A stretch of DNA of 45,072 bases from Brevundimonas sp. Its GTDB lineage: Bacteria > Pseudomonadota > Alphaproteobacteria > Caulobacterales > Caulobacteraceae. A program made the translations under genes and the position numbers. Under the pieces are notes generated by a model. That model was not told the DNA's origin and did not search any database. It was given only the letters and a program-made list of their open reading frames with translations. This document shows, one piece after another, positions 8,542 through 17,084 of the stretch. The stretch covers positions 110,245 through 155,316 of the forward strand of contig NZ_JAEMRD010000001.1 of NCBI RefSeq assembly GCF_016463485.1, read 5' to 3'. Numbering within the stretch: position 1 is the first letter of the stretch; each line of letters opens with the position of its first letter.

Positions 8542-9006
8542 TCATGTTTCGACCATCGGACGGGGCGGAAAGTCCGCGCCTGGTGACGACGCCGTGTGGA
8601 GATACTTCAGCAACCGGCTAGTGAATAGCCATTCGCCAGCACGCTTCTCATAGGTCTCGAAATAGTGGCCGAAGGCGAGAAACCAGTGATCAGTTTCGCC
8701 CTGCTTCCAGAGGGAGAGACCTTTCATCGCCCAGATCCCTCTAGCCCTACTCGCGGACTCGAAGGTGATTTCCGGTGTGTGGGAATGGTGAAGCGTAGTC
8801 AGGTTTTTCATGATCTCGCGGACGTTGGCGATCATTTCCGCAGCCGTGGTCCAAGCGGGATAGTCGCCGTTGTAGGAATGGTGGTCGACGGCGTGAAGGG
8901 ACTCGTACAGAGCCCAATCCTTGGTGTCGGCCGCGCGATCGCGCCGGGCCTTCAGGAGATGGATCGCCTCTAGCGCCTTCAGCTTTTCCAGGACGGAAAT
9001 TTGCAA
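8542..9006 (-). CDS. SnoaL-like (NTF2-fold) protein, copy B
   Basis: This 154-residue paralogue of the neighbouring SnoaL-like protein shares long blocks with it: LLKARRDRA-DTKDW, AEMIANV, HHSHTPEITF, GIWAM and ETYEKR. Roughly half the residues look identical by eye. The start is probably TTG at 9006, with GGGGGCG about 7 bases before it; the ATG a few bases upstream is out of frame. It is the first gene of a leftward unit (copy B, copy A, hypothetical 7211) and is divergent from the Rieske oxygenase gene. Some aromatic-ring oxygenases use an NTF2-fold beta subunit, but these proteins lack obvious beta-subunit features. Independent isomerase or hydratase activity is equally possible. Confidence 0.85.
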   Translation of the reverse strand: MQISVLEKLKALEAIHLLKARRDRAADTKDWALYESLHAVDHHSYNGDYPAWTTAAEMIANVREIMKNLTTLHHSHTPEITFESASRARGIWAMKGLSLWKQGETDHWFLAFGHYFETYEKRAGEWLFTSRLLKYLHTASSPGADFPPRPMVET

Positions 9007-9029
9007 TACATCGCCCCCGTGTCATTGTA

Positions 9030-9047
9030 TGATTACACCTGTTAGCT
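9030..9047. promoter_or_regulatory. TetR-type operator, site 1 (divergent promoter region)
   Basis: TGATTACACCTGTTAGCT matches the exact palindrome at 11336 in 13 of 18 positions, and the right 12 bases (CACCTGTTAGCT) are identical. It lies between the leftward SnoaL genes and the rightward Rieske gene. On the minus strand a possible promoter TTGCCA (9057-9052), 16-base spacer, TAATCA (9035-9030) overlaps it, so a bound repressor would block the polymerase. Which regulator binds is inferred from the nearby tetR-type gene. Confidence 0.6.
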
Positions 9048-9156
9048 TTCGTGGCAAGCGGGGACAGGTGCAGTTGGGTTCGCTACTGTGACCACCGAGG
9101 TAACGCCTCGGCCTCGCGCAGATTGCACCGACGCCAGCTCATTTTAGGGATCCGTC

Positions 9157-10575
9157 ATGGCTATGACCCTGGACCTGAACCGCTCAACGACGATCTCCGA
9201 TGACGAGACTCTGCTGGCTGAAGTGCCGCTGCGTGTCGTTGATCAGGAGAAGATTCCGTCCCGGCGATACTACGATCAGGCCTTCTTCGATCTCGAGCGT
9301 GAAAAGCTCTGGCCGCACGTCTGGCAGGTGGCCTGCCGGCTCGAGGAGGTGGCTGAGGTCGGGGACTATGTCGAATACAAGATACTCGACCGATCGGTCA
9401 TCGTGGTCCGCACCAAGACCGGGGTTAAGGCGTTCCACAATGCGTGTCGGCATCGTGGTCTCACGTTGGTCGAGGGCGCGGGCAACTGCAAGACCAAGGG
9501 CTTCGTATGCCCCTTCCATGGCTGGCGCTGGAACATGGAAGGCGAGAACACCTTCGTCTTCGGCAAGCAGATCTTTTCCGAGGAATTGCTGGACAAGGCC
9601 GAGCTCAGCCTGGTCCCCTGTCGCCTGGAGACCTGGGGCGGCCACGCCTTCATCAATTTCGACGACGACGCGCCGTCACTGCTCGATTCACTCGGGCCGG
9701 TGGCCGAGCGCCTGGGCATCCGCAATCCCGAAGGGTTGAGGATGGAATGGTGGTACGCGACCGAGCTTCCCACCAACTGGAAGCTCGCCATGGAGGCCTT
9801 CATGGAAGGTTACCACACGATGAAGACCCATCCGCAGCTGCAGGATCTGTCGGCGTTCAATCCGTATGGACCTGATGCGGACGGCCCGACGCTCATTCAG
9901 AAAGACCTGGATTCCCGCGGACATATCGACCTGTTCACGCGCTTCCTCGCGCGGTTGAGCAGCGGGATGGCGGGCATGGTCCATTCGAGTGAGGTCAAGA
10001 TCGCCGAGAGCCTTGCGGACATGGAACTGCCTGAGGATCCCATGGCGGCCTATGGGGTCTTCCTCGATCGCCTGAAGACCGAGATCCATCAGCAGGGTGT
10101 AGCGAACGGCCTGCCCATCCCGGACCTTAACGCCGCCGACATCGCCAACCCTCACCGGACGGTCGAGTTTCTGTTCCCCCACTATTTCCTTCTGCCCTTC
10201 TACGGTTCGATGTCGGCCTATCGCATCCGTCCGCTGACCCCGGAGACCTGCCTCTTCGAAATCTGGTCTCTGGCCTTCCTGCCGGACGATCCTGCGCGTG
10301 AACCGGTAAAGGCCCCGATCGTACTTCCCTACGACAGCCCTGATTTCCCGGAGATCCCCCGTCAGGATTACGAAAATCTCCCGCGTCAGCAGCGCGGCCT
10401 TCATGCCGTCGGCTTCGACTACATGCGGCTGTCAAAGGAGGCCGAGGGGCTCATCAGCAACTACAATCGTCTGATTGACGGCTATCTGGCCGAACTGGAT
10501 CCCGCGAAACTCGCCAAGGCCCAGCACCTCACCAACGATGGCTTTGAACACCCGATCGTCGACATCGGCTTTTAG
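9157..10575 (+). CDS. Rieske non-heme iron ring-hydroxylating oxygenase, alpha subunit
   Basis: The 472-residue protein is the catalytic subunit of a Rieske oxygenase, which uses electrons from a reductase and O2 to hydroxylate or demethylate its substrate. The Rieske [2Fe-2S] ligands are visible as CRHRG and CPFHGW (Cys97, His99, Cys118, His121). The mononuclear iron site is ME-A-FMEGYHTMKTHP with His220 and His225, and the third ligand is probably Asp404 in RQDYENLPRQQRGL. ATG 9157 follows TAGGGATCC. No reductase, ferredoxin or classical beta subunit gene is in the window, so electron partners must be elsewhere. It lies opposite the SnoaL genes and ahead of the regulator. The substrate is unknown; the architecture is that of the broad aromatic/steroid-type alpha subunits. 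Confidence 0.93.
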   Translation: MAMTLDLNRSTTISDDETLLAEVPLRVVDQEKIPSRRYYDQAFFDLEREKLWPHVWQVACRLEEVAEVGDYVEYKILDRSVIVVRTKTGVKAFHNACRHRGLTLVEGAGNCKTKGFVCPFHGWRWNMEGENTFVFGKQIFSEELLDKAELSLVPCRLETWGGHAFINFDDDAPSLLDSLGPVAERLGIRNPEGLRMEWWYATELPTNWKLAMEAFMEGYHTMKTHPQLQDLSAFNPYGPDADGPTLIQKDLDSRGHIDLFTRFLARLSSGMAGMVHSSEVKIAESLADMELPEDPMAAYGVFLDRLKTEIHQQGVANGLPIPDLNAADIANPHRTVEFLFPHYFLLPFYGSMSAYRIRPLTPETCLFEIWSLAFLPDDPAREPVKAPIVLPYDSPDFPEIPRQDYENLPRQQRGLHAVGFDYMRLSKEAEGLISNYNRLIDGYLAELDPAKLAKAQHLTNDGFEHPIVDIGF

Positions 10576-10631
10576 GGCCTCAGGCGGAGAGGGAACAACC
10601 GGACTGGTGTTGGAATCGATGGCGACGCAGG

Positions 10632-11297
10632 ATGTATTCGGTGGCCAAAGGGCCGCAGTTGGGCCGAAGACCACGATCAATGACCGAAGCAGGGCTCAAG
10701 CGACAGCGGAATCTTCGCGGTGAAGGGGGTCGCCTGAGGCAGGAGGTGGTCGAGGCCGCCATGCGGATTCTGGATCGATCTCCGGGGAGCCAGCTCAGTC
10801 TTCGCACCGTCGCCAAGGAGGCCGGCGTAGCGGCTCCTTCGCTCTATCGGCAGTTCGATGACGCTTCGGCCATGTTGAGCGAGGTGGAGCGCGAATGCTG
10901 GCGGCAGCTTGGCCTGGAAATGTCTGCAGCCGCCGAACAGGTCCAGGAGGAGCCGCCGCTTTCGCGCTTGCAGGAACAACTCGGCGCCTATGTCCGGTAT
11001 GCGATGCAGCGGCCTTCTCGATATCAGCTGCTGTTCGCCACCCAGCTCTCCGGCGATACCGACGTCGACGGGCCAGTAAGACCCGCCTACCGTCCGGTCT
11101 TCGAGACCATCGAAAGTCACGCGCTTTTGGGCGGCAAGCTCCCCACGGCGGATACCGCCTCGTCCGCCATCCTGACGATCTCGCTGGCGCATGGCCGTAT
11201 CGCTTTGGCCCATTTGGCCCCGGCGCGACCGGGCAACTCTGCCCCCTTGGTCGAGGGTTTCATACGCGAGACCCTTGGCCGGCTGTTCGCTGACTGA
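10632..11297 (+). CDS. TetR/AcrR-family transcriptional regulator
   Basis: The protein of up to 221 residues has an N-terminal TetR DNA-binding domain with the helix-turn-helix LSLRTVAKEAGVAAPSLYRQF near residues 56-75. The ligand-binding C-terminal half (YVRYAMQRPSRYQLLFAT) resembles the WHG-type TetR C-terminal domain. Such proteins bind palindromic operators as dimers and release them when a pathway compound binds. ATG 10680 is an alternative start, 16 residues later; neither has a good ribosome binding site. The gene is flanked by two of the three CACCTGTTAGCT sites (9030 and 11336), the second only 39 bases after its stop codon. It is therefore the obvious candidate for a local repressor that links F420 synthesis to catabolism. 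Confidence 0.92.
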   Translation: MYSVAKGPQLGRRPRSMTEAGLKRQRNLRGEGGRLRQEVVEAAMRILDRSPGSQLSLRTVAKEAGVAAPSLYRQFDDASAMLSEVERECWRQLGLEMSAAAEQVQEEPPLSRLQEQLGAYVRYAMQRPSRYQLLFATQLSGDTDVDGPVRPAYRPVFETIESHALLGGKLPTADTASSAILTISLAHGRIALAHLAPARPGNSAPLVEGFIRETLGRLFAD

Positions 11298-11315
11298 CGG
11301 AATGGACCGCCTGCA

Positions 11316-11344
11316 TTGCATTCCTCTAGCATCCGAGCTAACAC
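11316..11344 (+). promoter_or_regulatory. Predicted promoter of the F420/catabolic operon
   Basis: TTGCAT (11316-11321), a 17-base spacer and TAACAC (11339-11344) resemble a sigma-70 promoter 62 bases before the SDR start codon. The -10 element lies inside the palindromic operator, which fits repression by exclusion. There is no experimental evidence. Confidence 0.45.
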
Positions 11345-11353
11345 CTGTTAGCT
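11336..11353. promoter_or_regulatory. TetR-type operator, site 2 (perfect palindrome)
   Basis: AGCTAACACCTGTTAGCT is an 8+8 perfect inverted repeat around a CC centre, the size and symmetry usual for a TetR dimer. It is the best copy of three in the window and sits between the tetR-type gene and the SDR that opens the F420 operon, overlapping the predicted -10 box. Confidence 0.7.
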
Positions 11354-11405
11354 AAGAGGGCCGCGTAGCCCCGTGATGCGGTTGGGCAGGACCCGGGAGA
11401 GATCG

Positions 11406-12197
11406 ATGACAGGACGCTTGGGCCGCCTCTCTGGCAAGGTCGCGATCATCACGGGCGCCAGCAAGGGTACGGGCGCCGTCATGGCCAGGCAGTTCGTGAA
11501 CGAGGGCGCCAAGGTCGTCCTGGTGGCACGACGTGAAGCCGAGGTGCTCGCGGCCGCAAAAGAGGCGGGTGAGGGCGCGATCGGCGTGCGGGCCGACATC
11601 ACCAACGAGGACGATATCCGCATCATGGTCGACCGGGCGCTCGATGCGTTCGGACAGGTCGATATCCTGCTCAACAACGCCGTCATTCCCGGGCAGGACA
11701 AGTTTGTCTGGGAACAGACGCTCGAGAACTGGAACGCTGTGATCAGCGTCGCCCTCACTGGCCCCATGCTGTGTGCGCGCGAGGTCTTGCAGCGCTCGAT
11801 GTTGGAGCGGCGGACCGGGTCCATCATAAATTTCTCATCGACGGCCGGTTGGACCGGGATGCCGCGCAAGTCCCACTACGTTACGGCCAAGGCGGCCCTG
11901 CGCGCGCTTACGAAGGTGATTGCGACCGAGGCCGGCGAGTTCGGAATCCGCTGCAACTGCCTGGTCCCCGGGGGGATCGAGACCGACCTCTGGAAAAACT
12001 GGGGCGTCCGGATGGCGGCAGAACAGGGCATCAGTTTCGAGGACTGGAAAACCAAGGCCCTTTCCGAGGTGCCGTTGCGCACGATTTCCCAGCCGGAAGA
12101 CATCGGCAACCTGGCCCTTTTCCTGGCCAGCGACGAAAGCCGAACCATCACCGGACAATCCATCAACTGTGACGCCGGTGGCGTCATGGTGGGCTGA
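11406..12197 (+). CDS. Short-chain dehydrogenase/reductase (SDR)
   Basis: The 263-residue classical SDR interconverts an alcohol and a ketone with NAD(P). The Rossmann motif TGASKGTG is at residues 16-23 and NNA at 90-92. The catalytic set is Ser144/145 (NFSST), Tyr158 and Lys162 (YVTAK), with PGGIETD and the C-terminal SDESRTITGQSINCDAGG as in 3-oxoacyl-ACP-reductase-type SDRs. ATG 11406 is preferred because GGGAGAG lies 5 bases before it; an in-frame ATG at 11373 overlaps the promoter region. It is the first gene of the run that ends with cofC, with 11 bases before the next gene. Substrate unknown. Confidence 0.93.
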   Translation: MTGRLGRLSGKVAIITGASKGTGAVMARQFVNEGAKVVLVARREAEVLAAAKEAGEGAIGVRADITNEDDIRIMVDRALDAFGQVDILLNNAVIPGQDKFVWEQTLENWNAVISVALTGPMLCAREVLQRSMLERRTGSIINFSSTAGWTGMPRKSHYVTAKAALRALTKVIATEAGEFGIRCNCLVPGGIETDLWKNWGVRMAAEQGISFEDWKTKALSEVPLRTISQPEDIGNLALFLASDESRTITGQSINCDAGGVMVG

Positions 12198-12208
12198 GGG
12201 CAAACGTC

Positions 12209-12697
12209 ATGACGAGTGAACATTCGACGCTAGAAGCCCGGCTGCAGAAGCTCGAGGACCAGCTTGCCATCTATCAGGTGGTCAATGGCTATGGGTATGC
12301 GGTCGACGGTCTGAATGCCGCAGCTGTCGGGGCCTGCTACACGGATGACGGCGTCTACGCTGTCGGCGACATCGGGGAGATGAAGGGGCGGGAGACCATC
12401 GAGGCCATCACGCGTGATCCGGGCCACCTCGCCTATGTCGGCGCCGGCTGCGCGCATATGTCGACCGTGCCGCATGTCCTGGTGGAGGGCGACAAGGCGA
12501 TCGCCACCTGTCACACGATGGTGGCCAGGCACGGCGACGACGGCTTCTTCATCGGTCGGCTGAGCGCGTCGCGCCTTGAGCTCGCTCGGCAATCGGACGG
12601 CGCGTGGAAGATTGTCCATCGCCAGAACAACATGCTGGATGGCGATCCTGCCGCCTCCCGATTGCTCGGCCGCCTGAAGGAGGGCCCGGGGCAATGA
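12209..12697 (+). CDS. SnoaL-like (NTF2-fold) protein, third copy
   Basis: The 162-residue protein belongs to the SnoaL-like superfamily (PF13577-type pattern: N-terminal helix LEARLQKLEDQLAIYQVVNGYGYAVD, then CYTDDGVYAVGD, GRETIEAI, HMSTVPHVLVEGDKAIATCHTMV and WKIVHRQNNMLDG). It is only distantly related to the tandem pair at 8001-9006. The ATG follows GAGGGCAAACGTC, and its stop overlaps the next start as ATGA, so translation is coupled with the Gfo/Idh gene. Likely a small isomerase or dehydratase of the pathway; the reaction is not determinable. Confidence 0.87.
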   Translation: MTSEHSTLEARLQKLEDQLAIYQVVNGYGYAVDGLNAAAVGACYTDDGVYAVGDIGEMKGRETIEAITRDPGHLAYVGAGCAHMSTVPHVLVEGDKAIATCHTMVARHGDDGFFIGRLSASRLELARQSDGAWKIVHRQNNMLDGDPAASRLLGRLKEGPGQ

Positions 12698-13773
12698 GTG
12701 CACAACCGCCGATCCGTGTCGGAATAGTGGGGGCCAACGCGAAGCGGGGCTGGGCGCGTGACGCTCACATCCCCGCGCTCCGAGAACTCTTGGGGGATTT
12801 TGTCCTATCGGCCGTCTCGGCCCGGACTCAGGTCTTGGCCGAGGAAGCGCGCGAAGCCTACGGGGCCGAGGCAGCCTTTGGGGATTCACTCGAACTGGCC
12901 CGCAGCCCCTCGATCGATCTGGTTTGCGTGGTGGTCAAGGTGCCCGAACATCGCGCCGTCGTCCTCGCGGCCCTGGCGGCAGGCAAGCACGTCTATTGTG
13001 AATGGCCTCTGGGTTGCGACCTTGCAGAGGCGCAGGAGATGGCCGCAGCAGTCGGTCCAGGGAGCCATGTGATGATCGGCCTACAGGGCCTCTCGTCTCC
13101 TGCGGTGCGCGCGGCGATTGATCTTGTACAGAGCGGCTCCGTCGGGCGTCCGCTGGCGATGAGGGTGTATTCCCCCACGGCCGGATGGGGCACTCAAGCA
13201 CCGCCGCACTACGCCTATCTTCAGGACAAGCGAAACGGCGCAACCCTGGAGACCATCGCGGGCGGTCACACCCTGGCAGTGATGGAGGCGCTCGTCGGTG
13301 CGTTCGTCGAGGTGGATGCGCGCAACAGCATACTACACAGTCAAATCGATGTGGTCGGGGAGGGGGCTGTCGAGCGGACCTGCGCCGATCACATGATGGT
13401 CCTGGGGCGTCATGCCGGGGGCTGTGTGTCGACCCTCGAAGTCGCGGGGGGCGTCACCGGAAAGCCCTTCCGGCTGGAGTTGGACGGCGACGCGGGATGG
13501 ATTCGCATCACCGGGGATTTCGTCGGTGGGTTCCAGGGGGGCGTTCTGACGCTGGAGACCAGCGTGAACGATCCGCCGCCGGTCGTTGCGACTACAGACC
13601 TGACCGGGCCGCCGGCGAACCTAGCTGAGAGCTATGCGCGCCTGGCCTCGGACATCCGCGCCGGACAGCGAACAGTCCCCGACTTTGAACGCGCGGTTCG
13701 GCTGAGCCGACTGCTTGAGACCATCGACCTAGCATCGACGTCCGGCCACCGGACGACAGGAGCACCGACATGA
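12694..13773 (+). CDS. Gfo/Idh/MocA-family (Gal80-like) NAD(P)-dependent oxidoreductase
   Basis: The 359-residue protein has an N-terminal Rossmann domain (VGIVGANAKRGWARDAHIPA) and the family's conserved strand-loop GKHVYCEWPL near residues 105-114. The usual Glu-Lys-Pro of the family is here Glu-Trp-Pro, as in Gal80-like members, so the catalytic Lys of EKP is missing. The C-terminal alpha/beta domain contains the repeated HTLAVMEALVG and SLN/VTG strands. Relatives oxidise sugars, inositols or related alcohols; Gal80 itself is a sensor. The true start is ATG 12694, overlapping the stop of the SnoaL gene as ATGA. The stop overlaps the next gene by four bases. Either a redox enzyme of the pathway or, because of the altered motif, something less usual. 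Confidence 0.88.
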   Translation: MSAQPPIRVGIVGANAKRGWARDAHIPALRELLGDFVLSAVSARTQVLAEEAREAYGAEAAFGDSLELARSPSIDLVCVVVKVPEHRAVVLAALAAGKHVYCEWPLGCDLAEAQEMAAAVGPGSHVMIGLQGLSSPAVRAAIDLVQSGSVGRPLAMRVYSPTAGWGTQAPPHYAYLQDKRNGATLETIAGGHTLAVMEALVGAFVEVDARNSILHSQIDVVGEGAVERTCADHMMVLGRHAGGCVSTLEVAGGVTGKPFRLELDGDAGWIRITGDFVGGFQGGVLTLETSVNDPPPVVATTDLTGPPANLAESYARLASDIRAGQRTVPDFERAVRLSRLLETIDLASTSGHRTTGAPT

Positions 13774-14723
13774 AGTTCACCATGGCCATCCCCGTCGGCG
13801 ATATCACGCCCGGCGAATTTCAGACCATAGAGGCGATGCGCGAGATGGCGGTCGCGCTTGAAGCGGCGAAGGTCGACGCCTGCTACCTCACCGACCATCC
13901 GGCCCCTTCAGCGGAGTGGCTGCACGCCAATGGCCATGACGCGGTCGATCCGTTCACGACATTCGGCTTCCTTGCGGCGATGACGACGCGGTTGAAGTTC
14001 CACACCAACATCTTGGTCATGCCGTACCGAAATCCATTCCTGACGGCGAAGGCCGCCGCCACCTTGCAGGTTCTGTCGGGTGGTCGGCTGATCCTCGGCC
14101 TGGGAGCCGGTTACCAGAAGATCGAGTTCGAGGCCCTGGGCGTGGACTTTCACAAGCGCGGCGCGATTTTCGACGAAGGCCTCGAAGTCCTGCGTCTGGC
14201 ATGGGCCGGGGGCGCCGTGGTCAAGGAAGGCCGCAACTTCATTGCCCGAGGCAACGAGCCCCGGCCCACGCCCGACACCCAGCCGCCCGTCTGGATCGGC
14301 GGCGGCAGCGACAAGGCCGTGGAGCGCGCTGCCAAATGGGGGGACGGCTGGTCGCCGTTCTTTGCCGCGCCCGGCATGACTTCCCTCAATCAGGAGTCCG
14401 GCATCCATTCGGTCGAGCAACTGAGTGGCAAGATTTCGGATCTCCAGGAGATGAGGGCCGCCCAGAACAAGGCGGGGCAGTTCGATATCTGCATCGGACC
14501 GCAAGAGAAGCTGGTGTTCGGCGCGAAGGACGGAATCCAGAAATATATCGATGACATCGGCGAGCTCGCATCCGTGGGCGTAACCTGGGCCATGGTCGAG
14601 CCCCCACACCCGAGCCGACAGGCCTATATTGAACACGTGCAGTGGTTCGGCGAGGAGATCGTCGGTCGCCTATTCCCGTCCAGCCGGTCCGATACAGCGG
14701 CGTCGCCCGGAGAAGAGTGGTGA
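13770..14723 (+). CDS. LLM-class flavin/F420-dependent oxidoreductase
   Basis: The 317-residue protein is a luciferase-like TIM barrel. Features are the N-terminal strand MKFTMAIPVGD, the cofactor-side segment CYLTDHPAP, VDPFTTFGFLAAMTTRLKFHT, the signature ILVMPYRNPFLTAKAAATLQVLSGGRLILGLGAGY, and VWIGGGSDKAVERAAKWGDGW. That pattern matches the Rv2161c-type group of probable F420-dependent enzymes more than FMN-dependent two-component monooxygenases. Co-location with all F420 synthesis genes, immediately upstream and in the same operon, strongly supports F420 rather than FMN as cofactor. Such enzymes transfer hydride between F420 and alcohols, aldehydes, imines or conjugated ketones. It overlaps the preceding gene as ATGA, and a 35-base gap precedes the CofGH gene. 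Confidence 0.9.
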   Translation: MKFTMAIPVGDITPGEFQTIEAMREMAVALEAAKVDACYLTDHPAPSAEWLHANGHDAVDPFTTFGFLAAMTTRLKFHTNILVMPYRNPFLTAKAAATLQVLSGGRLILGLGAGYQKIEFEALGVDFHKRGAIFDEGLEVLRLAWAGGAVVKEGRNFIARGNEPRPTPDTQPPVWIGGGSDKAVERAAKWGDGWSPFFAAPGMTSLNQESGIHSVEQLSGKISDLQEMRAAQNKAGQFDICIGPQEKLVFGAKDGIQKYIDDIGELASVGVTWAMVEPPHPSRQAYIEHVQWFGEEIVGRLFPSSRSDTAASPGEEW

Positions 14724-14758
14724 CGACAGTCTTCTCGTTGCGCCAGCGGAGCATGTGA

Positions 14759-17083
14759 ATGTCGGGCTTCGCGTCAGACCTGTCCGCCGGGGCGATCGCT
14801 GCAGTGTTGGAGGCCACACCGCTGCACAGCCTGGTCCGCGACGCCGAGGCCCTGACGCTGGCGCATCACGGAAGCATGGTCACCTATTCGCGCAAAGTGT
14901 TCATCCCGCTCACACGTCTCTGCCGAGACGTCTGTCACTACTGCACTTTCGCCACGACGCCGAGCCACGTCGAGAGCGCCTATCTGGATCGTGAAGCCGT
15001 GCTGACGATTGCGCGGGCGGGAGCCAAGGCCGGCTGCCGCGAAGCTCTGTTCACGCTCGGCGATGTCCCCGAGGCCCGCCATCCGGCCGCTCGCAAGGCG
15101 CTGGAAGCCCTTGGTCACGAGACGACGCTCTCCTATCTGCGCGAAGTGGCTCAACTGGTCCTCGACGAGACAGGGCTGTTGCCTCATCTCAATCCGGGCC
15201 TGATGAGCGATGCAGACTTTGCCGCGCTTCGGCCGGTCGCGGCGTCCATGGGCCTGATGCTGGAGTCCACGTCAGAACGCTTGGGTCAGCGCGGTGGCCC
15301 CCATTTTGGATCGCCCGACAAGGCGCCGGGCAATCGCCTCGCTTCGATCGAGGCGGCGGGCCGTGCGGCCGTGCCGTTCACCACCGGGTTGCTGATCGGC
15401 ATCGGCGAAACCCGGGCCGAGCGGATCGAGACCCTGGTCGCGATCCGCGATCTGCATCTGCGTTACGGTCATATCCAGGAAGTCATCGTCCAGAATTTCC
15501 GGGCCAAGCCCGGTACGAAAATGGCGGATCATCCCGAGCCCTCGCTCGGCGATCACCTTTGGACGGTCGCGGCGGCCCGGTTGATCCTGGGCGGAGAGAT
15601 GACGATCCAGGCTCCGCCCAACCTGCAGTCCGACGCTCTGCCGCAACTGCTCGCGGCCGGGGTCAACGACTGGGGCGGGGTGTCGCCCGTCACGCCTGAT
15701 CACGTCAATCCTGAAGCGCCCTGGCCGCACCTGGATGCCCTCGCCAAGGTCACGGCCTCTGCCGGACGGGTCCTGGTCGAACGTCTCGCCGTTGCGCCCA
15801 AGTTTGCCCTTGAGGCGGGCCATTGGCTGGATCCGAAACTGGCCACCGGCGTCCGCCGCGCCGTGGATGCCCGAGGACTACCGTTGGTCGAAGCCTGGCG
15901 CGCGGGAGGCGTCGAGCCTGCGCCCTCGATCCTGCAGACAGGCATCACGACGTCGTCAAGGCGGATCGACGAACTCATTGCGCGGGCATCAGTCGGCGAA
16001 CGGCTCGACGTGTCCGACATCACAACGCTGTTTCTGGCCGATGGACCTGACGTTGCGCGCCTGTGCGCCGCAGCGGACGAGCTTCGTCGTCAGGCGTCGG
16101 GCGATGCGATCACCTATGTGGTCAACCGCAACATCAACTACACCAACATCTGCCTGTACCGCTGCACCTTCTGTGCCTTCTCCAAGGGCGGCACACGGGA
16201 CCTGCGAGGGCCGGCCTATCTGGTCGAGGATGCCGAGGTCGGGCAGCGCGCGGCAGAGGCGGTCGCCCGTGGCGCTACCGAGGTGTGCATGCAGGGCGGC
16301 ATTCACCCGAAATTTGACGGGTACACCTACCACCGACTTCTGGGCGCCGTTCGCACCGCCGCCCCCGATGTGCATATCCACGCCTTCTCGCCGCTGGAGA
16401 TCAGCCACGGGGCCAGCAGCCTCGGCATGCCTCTGGACGCCTATCTCGCCTGGCTGAAAGAGGCCGGTCTCTCGACCTTGCCGGGCACCGCCGCCGAGAT
16501 CCTCGACGATGAGGTTCGCGCGCTCATCTGTCCGGACAAGGTCAACACCCAGGAGTGGCTGGACGTAATGCGGGCCGCCCACGAGGTGGGCCTGCGCTCG
16601 ACCGCCACCATCATGTTCGGCCATGTCGACAGCTATCATCACTGGGCGAAGCATCTGTTGGCCATCCGCGATCTGCAGGAGCAGACGGGTGGATTCACCG
16701 AGTTCGTGCCTTTGCCGTTCGTGCATATGGAAGCGCCCATGTGGCGCAAGGGCGGCTCTCGTTCGGGCCCCAGTTTCCGCGAGGCCCTGCTGATGCACGC
16801 GGTCGCCCGGTTGGTGCTGCATTCCTTCATTCCGAACATCCAGGCCAGCTGGGTGAAGATGGGGCCGGATGGCGTGGTTGCGGCCTTGCGAGCCGGTGCC
16901 AACGATCTCGGCGGGACGCTGATGGATGAATCGATAACCCGGGCCGCCGGCGGCCGGCACGGCCAGCTTTGCGGTGCCGAACAGATGCATGCGTTGGCTA
17001 TCAGGGCCGGTCGGCCCCTGGTTCAGCGCACCACGACCTACGGGAGCGTCGCCAGCCGCGCGCCCCTCACAACAGGAGCTTGA
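14759..17083 (+). CDS. fbiC: 7,8-didemethyl-8-hydroxy-5-deazariboflavin (Fo) synthase, CofG-CofH fusion
   Basis: The 774-residue protein joins both radical-SAM halves of Fo synthase, which build the deazaflavin chromophore of coenzyme F420 from tyrosine and 5-amino-6-ribitylaminouracil. The CofG half (about 1-400) carries the cluster motif CRDVCHYC (Cys55, Cys59, Cys62). The CofH half (about 450-774) carries CLYRCTFC (Cys465, Cys469, Cys472) and the family piece NRNINYTNIC. Fusion in this order is as in actinobacterial FbiC; archaea use separate proteins. ATG 14759 follows the LLM gene by 35 bases, and the stop is one base before the GTG of npdG. All six cluster cysteines are present, so the enzyme looks intact. 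Confidence 0.96.
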   Translation: MSGFASDLSAGAIAAVLEATPLHSLVRDAEALTLAHHGSMVTYSRKVFIPLTRLCRDVCHYCTFATTPSHVESAYLDREAVLTIARAGAKAGCREALFTLGDVPEARHPAARKALEALGHETTLSYLREVAQLVLDETGLLPHLNPGLMSDADFAALRPVAASMGLMLESTSERLGQRGGPHFGSPDKAPGNRLASIEAAGRAAVPFTTGLLIGIGETRAERIETLVAIRDLHLRYGHIQEVIVQNFRAKPGTKMADHPEPSLGDHLWTVAAARLILGGEMTIQAPPNLQSDALPQLLAAGVNDWGGVSPVTPDHVNPEAPWPHLDALAKVTASAGRVLVERLAVAPKFALEAGHWLDPKLATGVRRAVDARGLPLVEAWRAGGVEPAPSILQTGITTSSRRIDELIARASVGERLDVSDITTLFLADGPDVARLCAAADELRRQASGDAITYVVNRNINYTNICLYRCTFCAFSKGGTRDLRGPAYLVEDAEVGQRAAEAVARGATEVCMQGGIHPKFDGYTYHRLLGAVRTAAPDVHIHAFSPLEISHGASSLGMPLDAYLAWLKEAGLSTLPGTAAEILDDEVRALICPDKVNTQEWLDVMRAAHEVGLRSTATIMFGHVDSYHHWAKHLLAIRDLQEQTGGFTEFVPLPFVHMEAPMWRKGGSRSGPSFREALLMHAVARLVLHSFIPNIQASWVKMGPDGVVAALRAGANDLGGTLMDESITRAAGGRHGQLCGAEQMHALAIRAGRPLVQRTTTYGSVASRAPLTTGA

Positions 17084-17084
17084 C

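Noticed and set aside
12604-12693. N-terminal extension of the Gfo/Idh protein
   Set aside because: The extra 30 residues overlap the SnoaL gene in another frame. ATG 12694 with ATGA coupling fits the Rossmann start.
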